Assembly (NCBI GenBank): GCA_027028245.1
Contig: JALVJO010000038.1
Location: 48,496-112,495, forward strand
Direction: 5' to 3'
DNA: 64,000 nt
Source: Deltaproteobacteria bacterium
GTDB taxonomy: Bacteria; Desulfobacterota; Dissulfuribacteria; Dissulfuribacterales; QOAL01
Position numbers and translations under genes: made by a program. Under the pieces are notes generated by a model. It was not told the DNA's origin and made no database searches. It saw only the letters and a program-made list of their open reading frames with translations. Shown piece after piece: positions 9,924-18,954 of the stretch (position 1 is its first letter; each line of letters starts with the position of its first letter).

Positions 9924-11297
9924 CTAAAGTTCCTGGGGGTCTTCAGCCCTTGATCTCCTGATTTGGCCTGCAACCTGGTTTATGATATTTACCGCCTGGC
10001 CCGTGTAGGCTTCGGGACTGTCCAGCATAAAAAGATCTCCTTTACTGAAAAGACCTCCTATCCCGGGATCTTCCATCACCAGCTCGCCAATGTTTCTGTC
10101 TTCTTTTTTTGCCTTTTCCACGATTTTGTTCAACTTTTCCATTGCATTCATCTTGCCTATCTTTTCTCCCAGCCTGAAAAGAAGCCATTCCCCAGCTATA
10201 AAATCACCTTTAGATCTCAAGTTTTCGTACATTCGTTTAGTGTCTATTTCCAATGAGGACAAGATTGATTTCATATAAGAGGCAGCCGCACCTGTATAAA
10301 TGCATATTTGAGGCATTGACAGCCATTCGGCCCACAAGCACCTTGGATCCCTTTCGTGTTCATGACACATGCTCTCTATTGCAACCGCAGAGAGAGCTCG
10401 AATGTGTTTTGAAAGTGCCTGAACCCTTTGACACAAAACGGGATTACGCTTGTGTGGCATGGTAGAACTTGCAGGCTGTCCCGGGGCCGCTTCAAAGAGT
10501 TCGGCGATCTCCGATTTCTGAAGTTGGTAAATCTCGTTTGCAATCTTTGAAAACGTGGAAGAAAGCATGGCCAGACAGCAGGCTGTATCCGCGATTGCAT
10601 CGCGCCGCGTATGCCATGCCAATGGGTCATGCTCGAGGCCCAAAAGCCTCAATGTATGGCTTGCAATTTCAAGGGCGTTTTCTCCGAGAGCTGCAAGGGT
10701 CCCAACCGCACCGCCGAACTGACCATATCTAAGCCCGGAATGGCGATCTCTTATCCTATGGATATGGGACCTGATCTCCTTAAGCCAGACGGCAGTCTTG
10801 AGACCGAATGTGATTGGAAGGGCCTGCTGACCATGTGTTCTTCCTGCCATGGGTGTGTCGGCGTACCGTTCTGAAAGAAGCAGGCAATTTGTTTCTATTT
10901 CTCGAAGATCCTTGTACATAAGTCCAAGGCTCAGGCGGATTCCAATGATTTCAGCAGTATCAATGACGTCCTGGGTTGTGGCACCGTAATGAACATATTG
11001 TCCAGCCTCGCTGCTGCAGGCATGTCTCAAGGCCTGTAAGAGAGGGACCAAAGAATTCCGGCTTTTTCCATAACCTTTTCTGATTAAAGACTTATCCAAC
11101 CGGTCAAAACGGGCATTTTCAACTATCTCCCGAGCTGCAGTCCCGGGGATAATGCCCTTGTCTCCAAGGGTTGAAGCAAGCGCTGCTTCAAAATCAAGCC
11201 ATCTCTGGAAAACAGCTTCTTCTTCGAATATCTCCCGTTGTTCCGGCGTACTGAAAACATCCTGATTCAGGTGAAAATCAATCGGATGAACAGACAT
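9924..11297 (-). CDS. Adenylosuccinate lyase / fumarate-lyase superfamily protein (lyase 1)
   Basis: SSTMPHKRNP; HYGATTQDVIDTA; GRTHGQQALPITFG; tandem paralogue of 8413-9852. Confidence 0.8.
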   Translation of the reverse strand: MSVHPIDFHLNQDVFSTPEQREIFEEEAVFQRWLDFEAALASTLGDKGIIPGTAAREIVENARFDRLDKSLIRKGYGKSRNSLVPLLQALRHACSSEAGQYVHYGATTQDVIDTAEIIGIRLSLGLMYKDLREIETNCLLLSERYADTPMAGRTHGQQALPITFGLKTAVWLKEIRSHIHRIRDRHSGLRYGQFGGAVGTLAALGENALEIASHTLRLLGLEHDPLAWHTRRDAIADTACCLAMLSSTFSKIANEIYQLQKSEIAELFEAAPGQPASSTMPHKRNPVLCQRVQALSKHIRALSAVAIESMCHEHERDPRCLWAEWLSMPQICIYTGAAASYMKSILSSLEIDTKRMYENLRSKGDFIAGEWLLFRLGEKIGKMNAMEKLNKIVEKAKKEDRNIGELVMEDPGIGGLFSKGDLFMLDSPEAYTGQAVNIINQVAGQIRRSRAEDPQEL

Positions 11298-11406
11298 GCT
11301 TAAGCCTCTTCCATAGGGTTAAAAACTGATCTTGATTCCATCTTACATGGAATCCCTGATATTAAGTAAGCGTCAGGATGCTCCCAAGGACAACATCGAC
11401 TGCAGG

Positions 11407-11976
11407 TCAACTGATAATAATGGGGACCTCTTTTTCCCTAATGCCTTCATAAAAGGCCCGAATAATCGGCCGTGATGGATCCACCAAGGAGATAATAAAG
11501 CTGAAAAGATTCGAATTTTTGGCCAGAATCATGTCCAGTTTGGTGGGCGTATCGCGCAGCCGATCATGATCCCATGGAACAATGTGCATGTGATAGGTGC
11601 CTATGGCAAGCAAATCATCTCTGTCGCATATTTCGTAACACTCCCTCAATTCTTCAGGGTCGGTTATCCATCCCCTCTGGGAAAGCGGGGTCTTGGAGGC
11701 CACGGCATATCTGTTCATAACGTCATCCATATAGCTCTTAAGTGGCTCGTGCATCCTGGCATTTTTCTTAAAATAAAAAATTTTCAGTACATGAGCCGCG
11801 TCACCATCCAATGTCCCTGCAAGCATGCCATAGGCTCGTTTCACCCTGGTTTCACCCGGCAGATATTCTCCCGCCAGTTTTCTTCGGCAGTGCGACTTTA
11901 CATCATCCCAGAGGGCCTCAGGGAGAAATATGTTTTTAAGACTTGATAAACCTGTCACAGAATTCGACCTTGTCAA
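11407..11976 (-). CDS. JAMM/MPN (Mov34/JAB) metalloprotease-like protein
   Basis: GTYHMHIVPWDHDRLRDTPTKLD resembles the JAMM HxH...D motif; 4-nt overlap with the upstream MoaD-like gene. Confidence 0.6.
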   Translation of the reverse strand: MTRSNSVTGLSSLKNIFLPEALWDDVKSHCRRKLAGEYLPGETRVKRAYGMLAGTLDGDAAHVLKIFYFKKNARMHEPLKSYMDDVMNRYAVASKTPLSQRGWITDPEELRECYEICDRDDLLAIGTYHMHIVPWDHDRLRDTPTKLDMILAKNSNLFSFIISLVDPSRPIIRAFYEGIREKEVPIIIS

Positions 11977-12236
11977 CCCCCCGCTATGGGAATAATAAGA
12001 GAAATCTCATCGTCTTGTTTAAGACTTATCTGAGACCAGTCCTTTTGCTGGACCTTGACAAGTCTGCCGTTTACAAAGATGGAAAGAAGCTTAGGCTGCT
12101 CAAAGAGCACGTTTAGACCTTCATGCATCTGGACAAGTCTTTTCATGGTCCCTTCCAGGTCAGGGGCATCGATGACAATTTCTCGCTCGTTGTCAGTATA
12201 TTTTCTATAAGGAAATGGAATTATAACGCGTGCCAT
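11973..12236 (-). CDS. MoaD/ThiS-family ubiquitin-like sulfur carrier with exposed C-terminal Gly-Gly
   Basis: MARVIIPFPYRKYT...FVNGRLVK...LKQDDEISLIIPIAGG*; start trimmed from the ORF-track start at 12332 to ATG 12236. Confidence 0.75.
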   Translation of the reverse strand: MARVIIPFPYRKYTDNEREIVIDAPDLEGTMKRLVQMHEGLNVLFEQPKLLSIFVNGRLVKVQQKDWSQISLKQDDEISLIIPIAGG

Positions 12237-12243
12237 GATATTC

Positions 12244-13107
12244 TTATCGTGATGATTCAAGCACTTCTGAAAGGGCCTGGGGAATATATGCCAGAATCTC
12301 CGAAATCTGCGTAGCAGGATTAGGTTGAGCAAGCTCTCCTGCTCTCCTGTTTGCCCTGCCTGCCACCATGCATGCCTCCACCGGAGTCTTTCCAGCGTAA
12401 ATCAGGCCGCTGATCATGCCGGTGATAAGGTCCCCGGTACCTCCTACCGCCTCCATGGTTTCTACACATGGAGAATCGATTGTATCCACCACATTGCCGT
12501 CATGACAGATGTAATCCACTTTCCCCTTTACAAACATGGTCTTTGGCGCATTTTTAGCCGCATAGGCCCGTTGAATCAGCTCCGTGACATTTTCTTCCAT
12601 ATGGAAAATAGCACCTCTGGTAAAAGCAGGATGGTCGGCCTTTTCATCAGCCAAAAAGGTCAGTTCTCCGATATCAGGTGTAAAAACATCGTAAAATACG
12701 GCATCTCCACCCGCCTTGGCCACATACATGGAACCGGCATCTGCTATGAGCACCGGTTTCCTGGGCATTTTTTTTACTGATTGCAGCACCCGTTTATTCA
12801 ATTTCAAATCAGGCATTATGTAATGGAGGGTCATTACACTAAGCTGGAGAATGGGAAGATTTTCCTCGAGATATCGATAAATGGCCTCGCTTCCTTCCCT
12901 TTTTCCTATATCACCGGCTACAAGACCTACTGGTCTTTCACATCCCAACAGCTCGCAAACCTGGCAGGCTGCAGTCATCATGGCTTCGTTGCCCCTGTTG
13001 ATTCCAAGTTTTCTGCCGCCAATCTCAATACCTTCAGGAGAATAATCGATGTGGCCCATGACAAGGGAAAGACCTTCCACGGGTACAGATCCTGCTAAAA
13101 GCAACAT
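12244..13107 (-). CDS. YjeF C-terminal / NAD(P)HX dehydratase-like (ribokinase fold) protein
   Basis: PVLIADAGSMY, VFTPDIGELTFLADE, AVGGTGDLITGMISGL, all typical of the fold. Confidence 0.65.
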   Translation of the reverse strand: MLLLAGSVPVEGLSLVMGHIDYSPEGIEIGGRKLGINRGNEAMMTAACQVCELLGCERPVGLVAGDIGKREGSEAIYRYLEENLPILQLSVMTLHYIMPDLKLNKRVLQSVKKMPRKPVLIADAGSMYVAKAGGDAVFYDVFTPDIGELTFLADEKADHPAFTRGAIFHMEENVTELIQRAYAAKNAPKTMFVKGKVDYICHDGNVVDTIDSPCVETMEAVGGTGDLITGMISGLIYAGKTPVEACMVAGRANRRAGELAQPNPATQISEILAYIPQALSEVLESSR

Positions 13108-13110
13108 CCG

Positions 13111-13656
13111 TCAGTCTCCTATGAGCCTGATCATTTCTTCTCTTGCCGTATTGAGAGAATATGCGCAAAGGGAAAATCCTACTTCACCCGGGTCCGGGGC
13201 TTCGCGGAGCCTTTTGCCCAGCATGGACGTGGCAAGAAATGGGACATCCGGGCAACCACCTCCCGAAATATTAACGATTTCGCGGCTTTCCTTGTCCACG
13301 GTAATCTTCATGTTGGCTGCACGCACCATAAGATACCTGCCGAAATCCTTCACCCTGACGAACTGGAGGGGCTCGGTGCCCTTGGATGTTATGGGCACCA
13401 CATCCATTGGTGGCAGTCCCACCCGGTGGAGAAGCTCAACTATTGCTGATTCTGCATCAAAGGGAAACTCGACGCTCAAATCGCAGCCTGTTCTGTATGT
13501 GGGAGGCGGACTGACCACCCTTATGTCATACCCTTCGTCTCTTAAAAGCTCCTGAACCGAAATTACCGTTGTGGGATGCGCAAAAATCAGGAGTCCGCGG
13601 TCAGGCTTTCCTGTGTATTCTTTCTTTTTTTCTTTTTTCTTTTTAAACCAGAGCAT
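13111..13656 (-). CDS. DUF3343-containing putative Se/S carrier-like protein
   Basis: GLLIFAHPTTVISVQELLRDEGYDIRVVSPPPTYRTGCDLSVEF; start trimmed to ATG at 13656. Confidence 0.65.
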   Translation of the reverse strand: MLWFKKKKEKKKEYTGKPDRGLLIFAHPTTVISVQELLRDEGYDIRVVSPPPTYRTGCDLSVEFPFDAESAIVELLHRVGLPPMDVVPITSKGTEPLQFVRVKDFGRYLMVRAANMKITVDKESREIVNISGGGCPDVPFLATSMLGKRLREAPDPGEVGFSLCAYSLNTAREEMIRLIGD

Positions 13657-13703
13657 TATCACCTTACCCCTATAAATTTTTCCTAAAAACAGGTTATCTG
13701 GCA

Positions 13704-14780
13704 CTACCTGACAGCCGCTGGAGACCTCCGATAATACATGACTAAAACTACACATGCCATGAGCCCTGCCAGCACGGCAATCTTTCCGTAAAAAGTCGGC
13801 CCTGCAGACGTTGATCTTATTGACCAACCAATGACCAAAGCCGCACCTGTGAGCATGCCAAAACACGTAACAGCCGAATCCACGTCCCCCTGGCCTGCCT
13901 TGATCACCTGTCTGAAGGGACAACCATCTATTATTACCGAGGCCAACCCTACCAGCATCATGGCTAAAAATGTCCACAGATGACTGGTATGAGAGGCGGG
14001 TTGACCGTTCAGACCCAGATGAAACTGTCCCAGCACAAGGCTGAGCACCAATGCCCCCAGAAACGCAGCCAGCACCCCCTTAAACAAGGTGCCCTCGCGA
14101 ACAAGAAACAGGTTTCTGAAGCCACCGGTTATGCACAATCCTGAACGCTGTGCCAGACAGCCGATTACGAAGCTCACTGCCAGGGAGATAGGTACAGGTG
14201 CGTGCAGTGCGGCAGGACCAGTCTGGCCGAATACGATGAAGGCAGGCTTCATAAATAGGAAAAGAAGCAGGTTCAGGGCAAACAACGGAAAGATGTATCC
14301 GTTTATCTTGGGAAGCTTTCTCACTCTATCAAGGGCAACCCCGGCCTTTATATACCTTGCCCCAAGCCATACACCAAGCATAAGACCCAGGAGGGCAGCG
14401 CAGGCCGTCAGGTCACCTGCAGCCAGCCGGTGAATCATCTTAATTGGGCATCCTATAAACACCGCACAGCCCACTATCATAAAAAAACCCAGAAAAAAAC
14501 GTATAATGGGAGAAGAGCCTCCAGTCACCTGAAAACGCCTTGTTGCCGTTGCCATGGCAAATGATCCAAGTACAAAACCGATCAATTCCGGCCTGAGATA
14601 GCTCATTCTGACATGAGAGTGAAGCTGCATGGCCCCGGCAAGGTTTTCCAGGAAACAGGAAAGACAGATACCTGAATTTACAGGGTTGCCCAGGTATGAA
14701 AGAACGACACAGCCGGCGCCAAGGACAGCACCGGTAATAATGGAAACGTCAAAGAAGCTCTTAAACACCTCTATTCGCAT
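13704..14780 (-). CDS. YedE/YeeE-family selenium/sulfur transporter-like membrane protein
   Basis: Multiple TMs with conserved Cys-Gly contexts: NSGICLSCF, FIGCPIKM, RSGLCITGGFRN, IDGCPFRQ. Confidence 0.75.
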   Translation of the reverse strand: MRIEVFKSFFDVSIITGAVLGAGCVVLSYLGNPVNSGICLSCFLENLAGAMQLHSHVRMSYLRPELIGFVLGSFAMATATRRFQVTGGSSPIIRFFLGFFMIVGCAVFIGCPIKMIHRLAAGDLTACAALLGLMLGVWLGARYIKAGVALDRVRKLPKINGYIFPLFALNLLLFLFMKPAFIVFGQTGPAALHAPVPISLAVSFVIGCLAQRSGLCITGGFRNLFLVREGTLFKGVLAAFLGALVLSLVLGQFHLGLNGQPASHTSHLWTFLAMMLVGLASVIIDGCPFRQVIKAGQGDVDSAVTCFGMLTGAALVIGWSIRSTSAGPTFYGKIAVLAGLMACVVLVMYYRRSPAAVR

Positions 14781-15334
14781 CCTCCGGCTATTCTGCGTTG
14801 AAGGTAGTAGATATCGTTTATGGCAGTTTGAATCTGTTTATCTTCAGGTTTCAGTTTTTTCTCCCTGTTCAGCTTTCCTCTGGCACTTGAAATCAGCTTC
14901 ATTATTTCGTCACCTATATAGAGAGGCGTGGTCTTGTCAACGTAATCCGGATCCAATTCTACAGCGCGGCGATAGCTGCGGACTGACTTAACAATTTGTC
15001 CCTGCTGGCTGTAAAGCCTTCCAAGCAGTACAAGGCCGTAGGCATCATCGGGATGATCTTTTAGGATTTTTAAAACCTTGGAAACGGCCTGATCGAAATC
15101 CCCTTTTTTTTCAAGATAAAGGACATCCTTATAAAGCCAGGCCTTCTTGGCCAGCTGTTCTTCATATCTCTTCTGAAGGGTATTTATACCTGGTGAGCCG
15201 TGGCTAGAGTCGGCCTTCAATTCAAGCTCGTGCTGCACAATCATGCCGGCAGTAACAGCAACAAGCACAATCAGAACAGCAGTATTCACTCGGAAAAACC
15301 AATCCACCCCTTCATTCTCCATATGGTTCGCCAT
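14771..15334 (-). CDS. Membrane-anchored TPR protein
   Basis: N-terminal TM; AYGLVLLGRLYSQQGQIVKSVRSYRRAVELDPDY. Confidence 0.7.
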   Translation of the reverse strand: MANHMENEGVDWFFRVNTAVLIVLVAVTAGMIVQHELELKADSSHGSPGINTLQKRYEEQLAKKAWLYKDVLYLEKKGDFDQAVSKVLKILKDHPDDAYGLVLLGRLYSQQGQIVKSVRSYRRAVELDPDYVDKTTPLYIGDEIMKLISSARGKLNREKKLKPEDKQIQTAINDIYYLQRRIAGGCE

Positions 15335-15373
15335 TTATGAAGTGGAGCAGCAATCTTGATCTAGATCCAGGGA

Positions 15374-16342
15374 CTAAAACCGTCCGGCTCCTGAAACGGG
15401 TTCATTGGCAAAGTTGCATATCCTGACTCGACCAAGGCCCTTATCACTGGATGCATCCTTGATGCTGCTTCTAATCTTTTTCAAATCAGTACTTCCCCAC
15501 CAGTTATAGCGGGCATCAACATCCTGCTCCTGACCTTCCAAGAGGGAGATGTTATAATCTGAGTTATCAAAGATATTGTTCTCTCTTAATATGAGCCGGG
15601 GGACGGAATACAAGATGATCCCTTTTGCGTTCTTGAAAATATTGTTGAAGCGGATGCAGCATGGACCGCTTTTCTTGGTAAAGATGCCGAAGAATTTATT
15701 TTCTGTGATTTGATTATGGGATATTATAGAATTGGCAGATCCCCCGATCAATATGCCGCCGCCATTTTGCCAGATCCTGTTGTAAACAACGGGTACAGCA
15801 CATTTTATATCCATACCCCGTATATTTTTCATTCCTATGGCAACACCATTGTCGTGCAGCCTGCAGCGGCTGACCAGCACCTGTGCTGAATGGCAGTGTA
15901 TTGAGGTATGACCGTAACTGATGCTGCAAAACTCCAGGATATTGTCCCTGCTGCCGATGAAATTAATGGCTCCCCAGTCTGAGACAGACGGCCTTTTTTC
16001 AGCGCTGGTAAAGGTGATCATCTTGTCCCTTAATCCCTGGGCGATAAGTCTGCCCCTGACAATCAGTTCGGCCCTGGGGAAATGATTTGCCTTATCAAGA
16101 CTGAGTTTATCAGGCCCGAAATCCTTAATCTTTTTAAATCTGATATTGGTCCCGGGAAGGATTATCAGAGTAGCCCCCCTGTTTATCCTCACATCCCCCT
16201 TCAGGAGGATGTCTCCCTGCCACACCGTGTCAGAAGTTATTTCCGTCTTGCTGTTTATTTCCTGGACTGCATAAGCTGGAGATGAATAAAGGAGAAAAAA
16301 AACATTCAGAACAAAGAAAAAGAATCTTGCCAGCTTTACCAT
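15374..16342 (-). CDS. Secreted right-handed beta-helix protein
   Basis: Signal peptide; GTNIRFKKIKDFG, NRIWQNGGGILIGGSANSIISHNQITENKFFGI, DARYNWWGS. Confidence 0.75.
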   Translation of the reverse strand: MVKLARFFFFVLNVFFLLYSSPAYAVQEINSKTEITSDTVWQGDILLKGDVRINRGATLIILPGTNIRFKKIKDFGPDKLSLDKANHFPRAELIVRGRLIAQGLRDKMITFTSAEKRPSVSDWGAINFIGSRDNILEFCSISYGHTSIHCHSAQVLVSRCRLHDNGVAIGMKNIRGMDIKCAVPVVYNRIWQNGGGILIGGSANSIISHNQITENKFFGIFTKKSGPCCIRFNNIFKNAKGIILYSVPRLILRENNIFDNSDYNISLLEGQEQDVDARYNWWGSTDLKKIRSSIKDASSDKGLGRVRICNFANEPVSGAGRF

Positions 16343-16872
16343 TAAGATCTCTCCGCTCCGGATTTGGTCAGCATCTTAATCTCGTCTTTTATCTTCTGCT
16401 TGTCTGCAGGCCCTTGGGCAAGGGTTTCAGCCCTGGAAAATTCCTGTTCAGCATCCACCTTCCTGCCCATTTTCTCAAAAACCACGGCCTTATGTACATG
16501 AACCAGGATATCAGAAGAATTTACCTTTTCTGCAATGTTGAAATATTGCATTGCCTTTTCAAGGGCATTCTTTTTCATGAAGACCAGCCCGAGACCATCC
16601 AACGCATTGAAGTTACGGGAATCCTTTTTCAGAACCTTTTCGAATTGTTTCTGAGCTTCTTCCATCTGTCCTGCCAGCCAGTATGCCATGCCAAGCTTGT
16701 TCCTGGTTTCCAGGTCATCAGGGTTCATGAAAAGGACCATGTTGTACTGCAAAATCTGTACGGAAGGGGGGAACTTAGATATGTCACCGTGGGCAAACAC
16801 CTGGGAGGGGCCGATACACATTGCAATACAGGCCAATATACAGACTGCAGCTTCAAAACATTTCATGGTCAT
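16342..16872 (-). CDS. Secreted TPR protein
   Basis: Signal peptide; consecutive TPRs (NKLGMAYWLAGQMEEAQKQFEKVLKKDSRNFNALDGLGLVF). Confidence 0.75.
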   Translation of the reverse strand: MTMKCFEAAVCILACIAMCIGPSQVFAHGDISKFPPSVQILQYNMVLFMNPDDLETRNKLGMAYWLAGQMEEAQKQFEKVLKKDSRNFNALDGLGLVFMKKNALEKAMQYFNIAEKVNSSDILVHVHKAVVFEKMGRKVDAEQEFSRAETLAQGPADKQKIKDEIKMLTKSGAERS

Positions 16873-16923
16873 CAGATCAGTATCAGAATCAAATTCCGCC
16901 TAAAACCAACGTCTCTTTCACAG

Positions 16924-17856
16924 TCAATCTTTACGATATGGAGCCATATTGCAGAGTTTCAGCCTATCGCGTATGGGGTCATATTCTTTATCTACGGCCT
17001 TGACGAAGCCGTCTATCCACATGCGCTTAAGCACCTTTAGTACCTCCCCGTCTACCAGGACTGTCTCATCCTTTTTCAAATTTAAAAGCAATTCCAAAAC
17101 CTGTTCCTGAAGAACAGGATCAACCTGGGGCATGGCACCAATGGTGCAGTATGGCATGGGTATGCTCTCGGCTATAATGTTGAAATCCTGTTTGCGAACC
17201 TTATGTTCTTCAATCATTTGGTCCAGATCGATCCTGGGAGCCGCCCCCACATCATATTTGCCAAAATAAACTCCATAAATCACCTTTTCATGCTTTGCAG
17301 AGCCCATGGGGATGGCATAAAGTGAAAAATCGATTTCCGGGTCAAATCCATGCTTCAAAAGCATTGCATATTGGGCCATAAAGCCGAAGGGAGCCAGGGC
17401 AGGTCCGAAAATCATGCTCTTTCCCTTCATGTCCTTTATGGTCTTTATACCGCTGTCTTTCAGCGAAATTATGGTTCCTGTTGACTTGTAGCCATTTCGT
17501 CCGCGAACATCTACTGCCAGAAGCTTCATGCCGAATCTCTTATTGAGCATTATGGCGATTATGGAATTGACATGGACAAAATCCACCTTCTTTTGCTGGG
17601 CCAGATCTTCAAATTCGAACGTATTTGCCAGGACCATTTCGAATTTCCTGCCTGTCTTTTCAGAAAGATAGGCAGTAAGAGGAGCAAATCTTGCCCGGGA
17701 CTGTTCCCGGCTGTCGCAAATCATGAAGCCTATGCGGACAGGTTTTTGACTGGTGAACTTGGAGCCCTTATCTTCTTTGCTGCACCCAGAAAGGGCGAAA
17801 ATAAAAACACCTAAAATTATTGTTATTGCCTTGATATATATATTATTGGGATCCAT
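16924..17856 (-). CDS. PhnD-like periplasmic substrate-binding lipoprotein
   Basis: Lipobox LSGCSKE; VRIGFMICDSREQSRARFAPLTAYLSEKTGRKFEMVLANTFEFEDLAQQKKVDFVHVN. Confidence 0.7.
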   Translation of the reverse strand: MDPNNIYIKAITIILGVFIFALSGCSKEDKGSKFTSQKPVRIGFMICDSREQSRARFAPLTAYLSEKTGRKFEMVLANTFEFEDLAQQKKVDFVHVNSIIAIMLNKRFGMKLLAVDVRGRNGYKSTGTIISLKDSGIKTIKDMKGKSMIFGPALAPFGFMAQYAMLLKHGFDPEIDFSLYAIPMGSAKHEKVIYGVYFGKYDVGAAPRIDLDQMIEEHKVRKQDFNIIAESIPMPYCTIGAMPQVDPVLQEQVLELLLNLKKDETVLVDGEVLKVLKRMWIDGFVKAVDKEYDPIRDRLKLCNMAPYRKD

Positions 17857-18197
17857 ATCAATGATAATCTGCCCGCGTTTCCGTTAGTACAAAAATACTA
17901 GTCTATTTTCCCAAACAAAAACATTATTGTCAAGTTAAACGCAATCTAACTGTTAGAGTTCTTCTTAAATTCCAGCTTCAACTACAAAGATAAAATATTA
18001 AAGAAAATTATTAAATCACAAAAAAATAATTGTTTATATAAGATATTGAGGAGAGTGATGGGTCGGCCGGCGCCAAACAAGAAGACTATTCCTTTAAAAC
18101 TGTCACTAGGACACAAAACTGGTTTCTCAATTGAATCAGGAAGACGGAAAGGGTGCTGCTGGAAGCCCGCTGAACAAGACGACTTTTGTGCTGCCAT

Positions 18198-18851
18198 TTA
18201 AATCAGGTTTCTCTGTTTGAGAAATTTTTTGATGGCAGCTTTATCTTTGCCTGAATCAGAACTTTGCACCAGCTCTTTTAAGACGGCATCGTCTATCTTG
18301 CCGCTCAACTTGTTTATCACCCTGTCGAGTACTGGAAACTTATTAAGGACCTTTCTGGTAATGACTGCTGCTGCCAGAGAATCTTGGTCAGAGTCTGATT
18401 GCAGGTACTGATCAACGGGTCCATGATAACCAAAAGGCCTAAGCCATATCATGGAATAATTATGTATAAAATACTGCTTTACCAGTGAATAGGTCTCCTG
18501 GGCAGTATTACCCTGCCTTATCCCGGGAATGGCTGAACTGGCAGGTCCTGTATAGCTGATGAATATATCCGCATCCCCCCTCTTAACCATATCCTGGCAT
18601 TCATGGATATCTGAGCACGATTTCAGATTCACCGTGGTACCAGTTCTTTCATTTATGAAAACTGCAAGAACATTGCCTACAGTCTGCTGATCAGGAGATG
18701 AATCTACAGCCAGATTCAATATTCGGCCTACACACGAAATAGCCGAATCGCAAATTATAAATTGCAAAAATATTATAGTAATGAAGATAAAGAAGAATTC
18801 TGTCCTTTTCATCATGAAAGCCTCCTGATCTGTCATATCAATAAAATTCAA
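18198..18851 (-). CDS. Small periplasmic substrate-binding-like protein (OpuAC-like)
   Basis: Signal peptide; ILNLAVDSSPDQQTVGNVLAVFINERTGTTVNLKSCSDIHECQDMVKRGDADIFISYTG. Confidence 0.5.
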   Translation of the reverse strand: MNFIDMTDQEAFMMKRTEFFFIFITIIFLQFIICDSAISCVGRILNLAVDSSPDQQTVGNVLAVFINERTGTTVNLKSCSDIHECQDMVKRGDADIFISYTGPASSAIPGIRQGNTAQETYSLVKQYFIHNYSMIWLRPFGYHGPVDQYLQSDSDQDSLAAAVITRKVLNKFPVLDRVINKLSGKIDDAVLKELVQSSDSGKDKAAIKKFLKQRNLI

Positions 18852-18954
18852 AGTTGGATGCGCTTATAAAAAACCTTATTAGCTGAATTGTCCAAGAAAA
18901 ATTGGATCTTTGTTTAGGTTTCTCTATCAAAGTATTTTAAGGCTGCATGGGATT

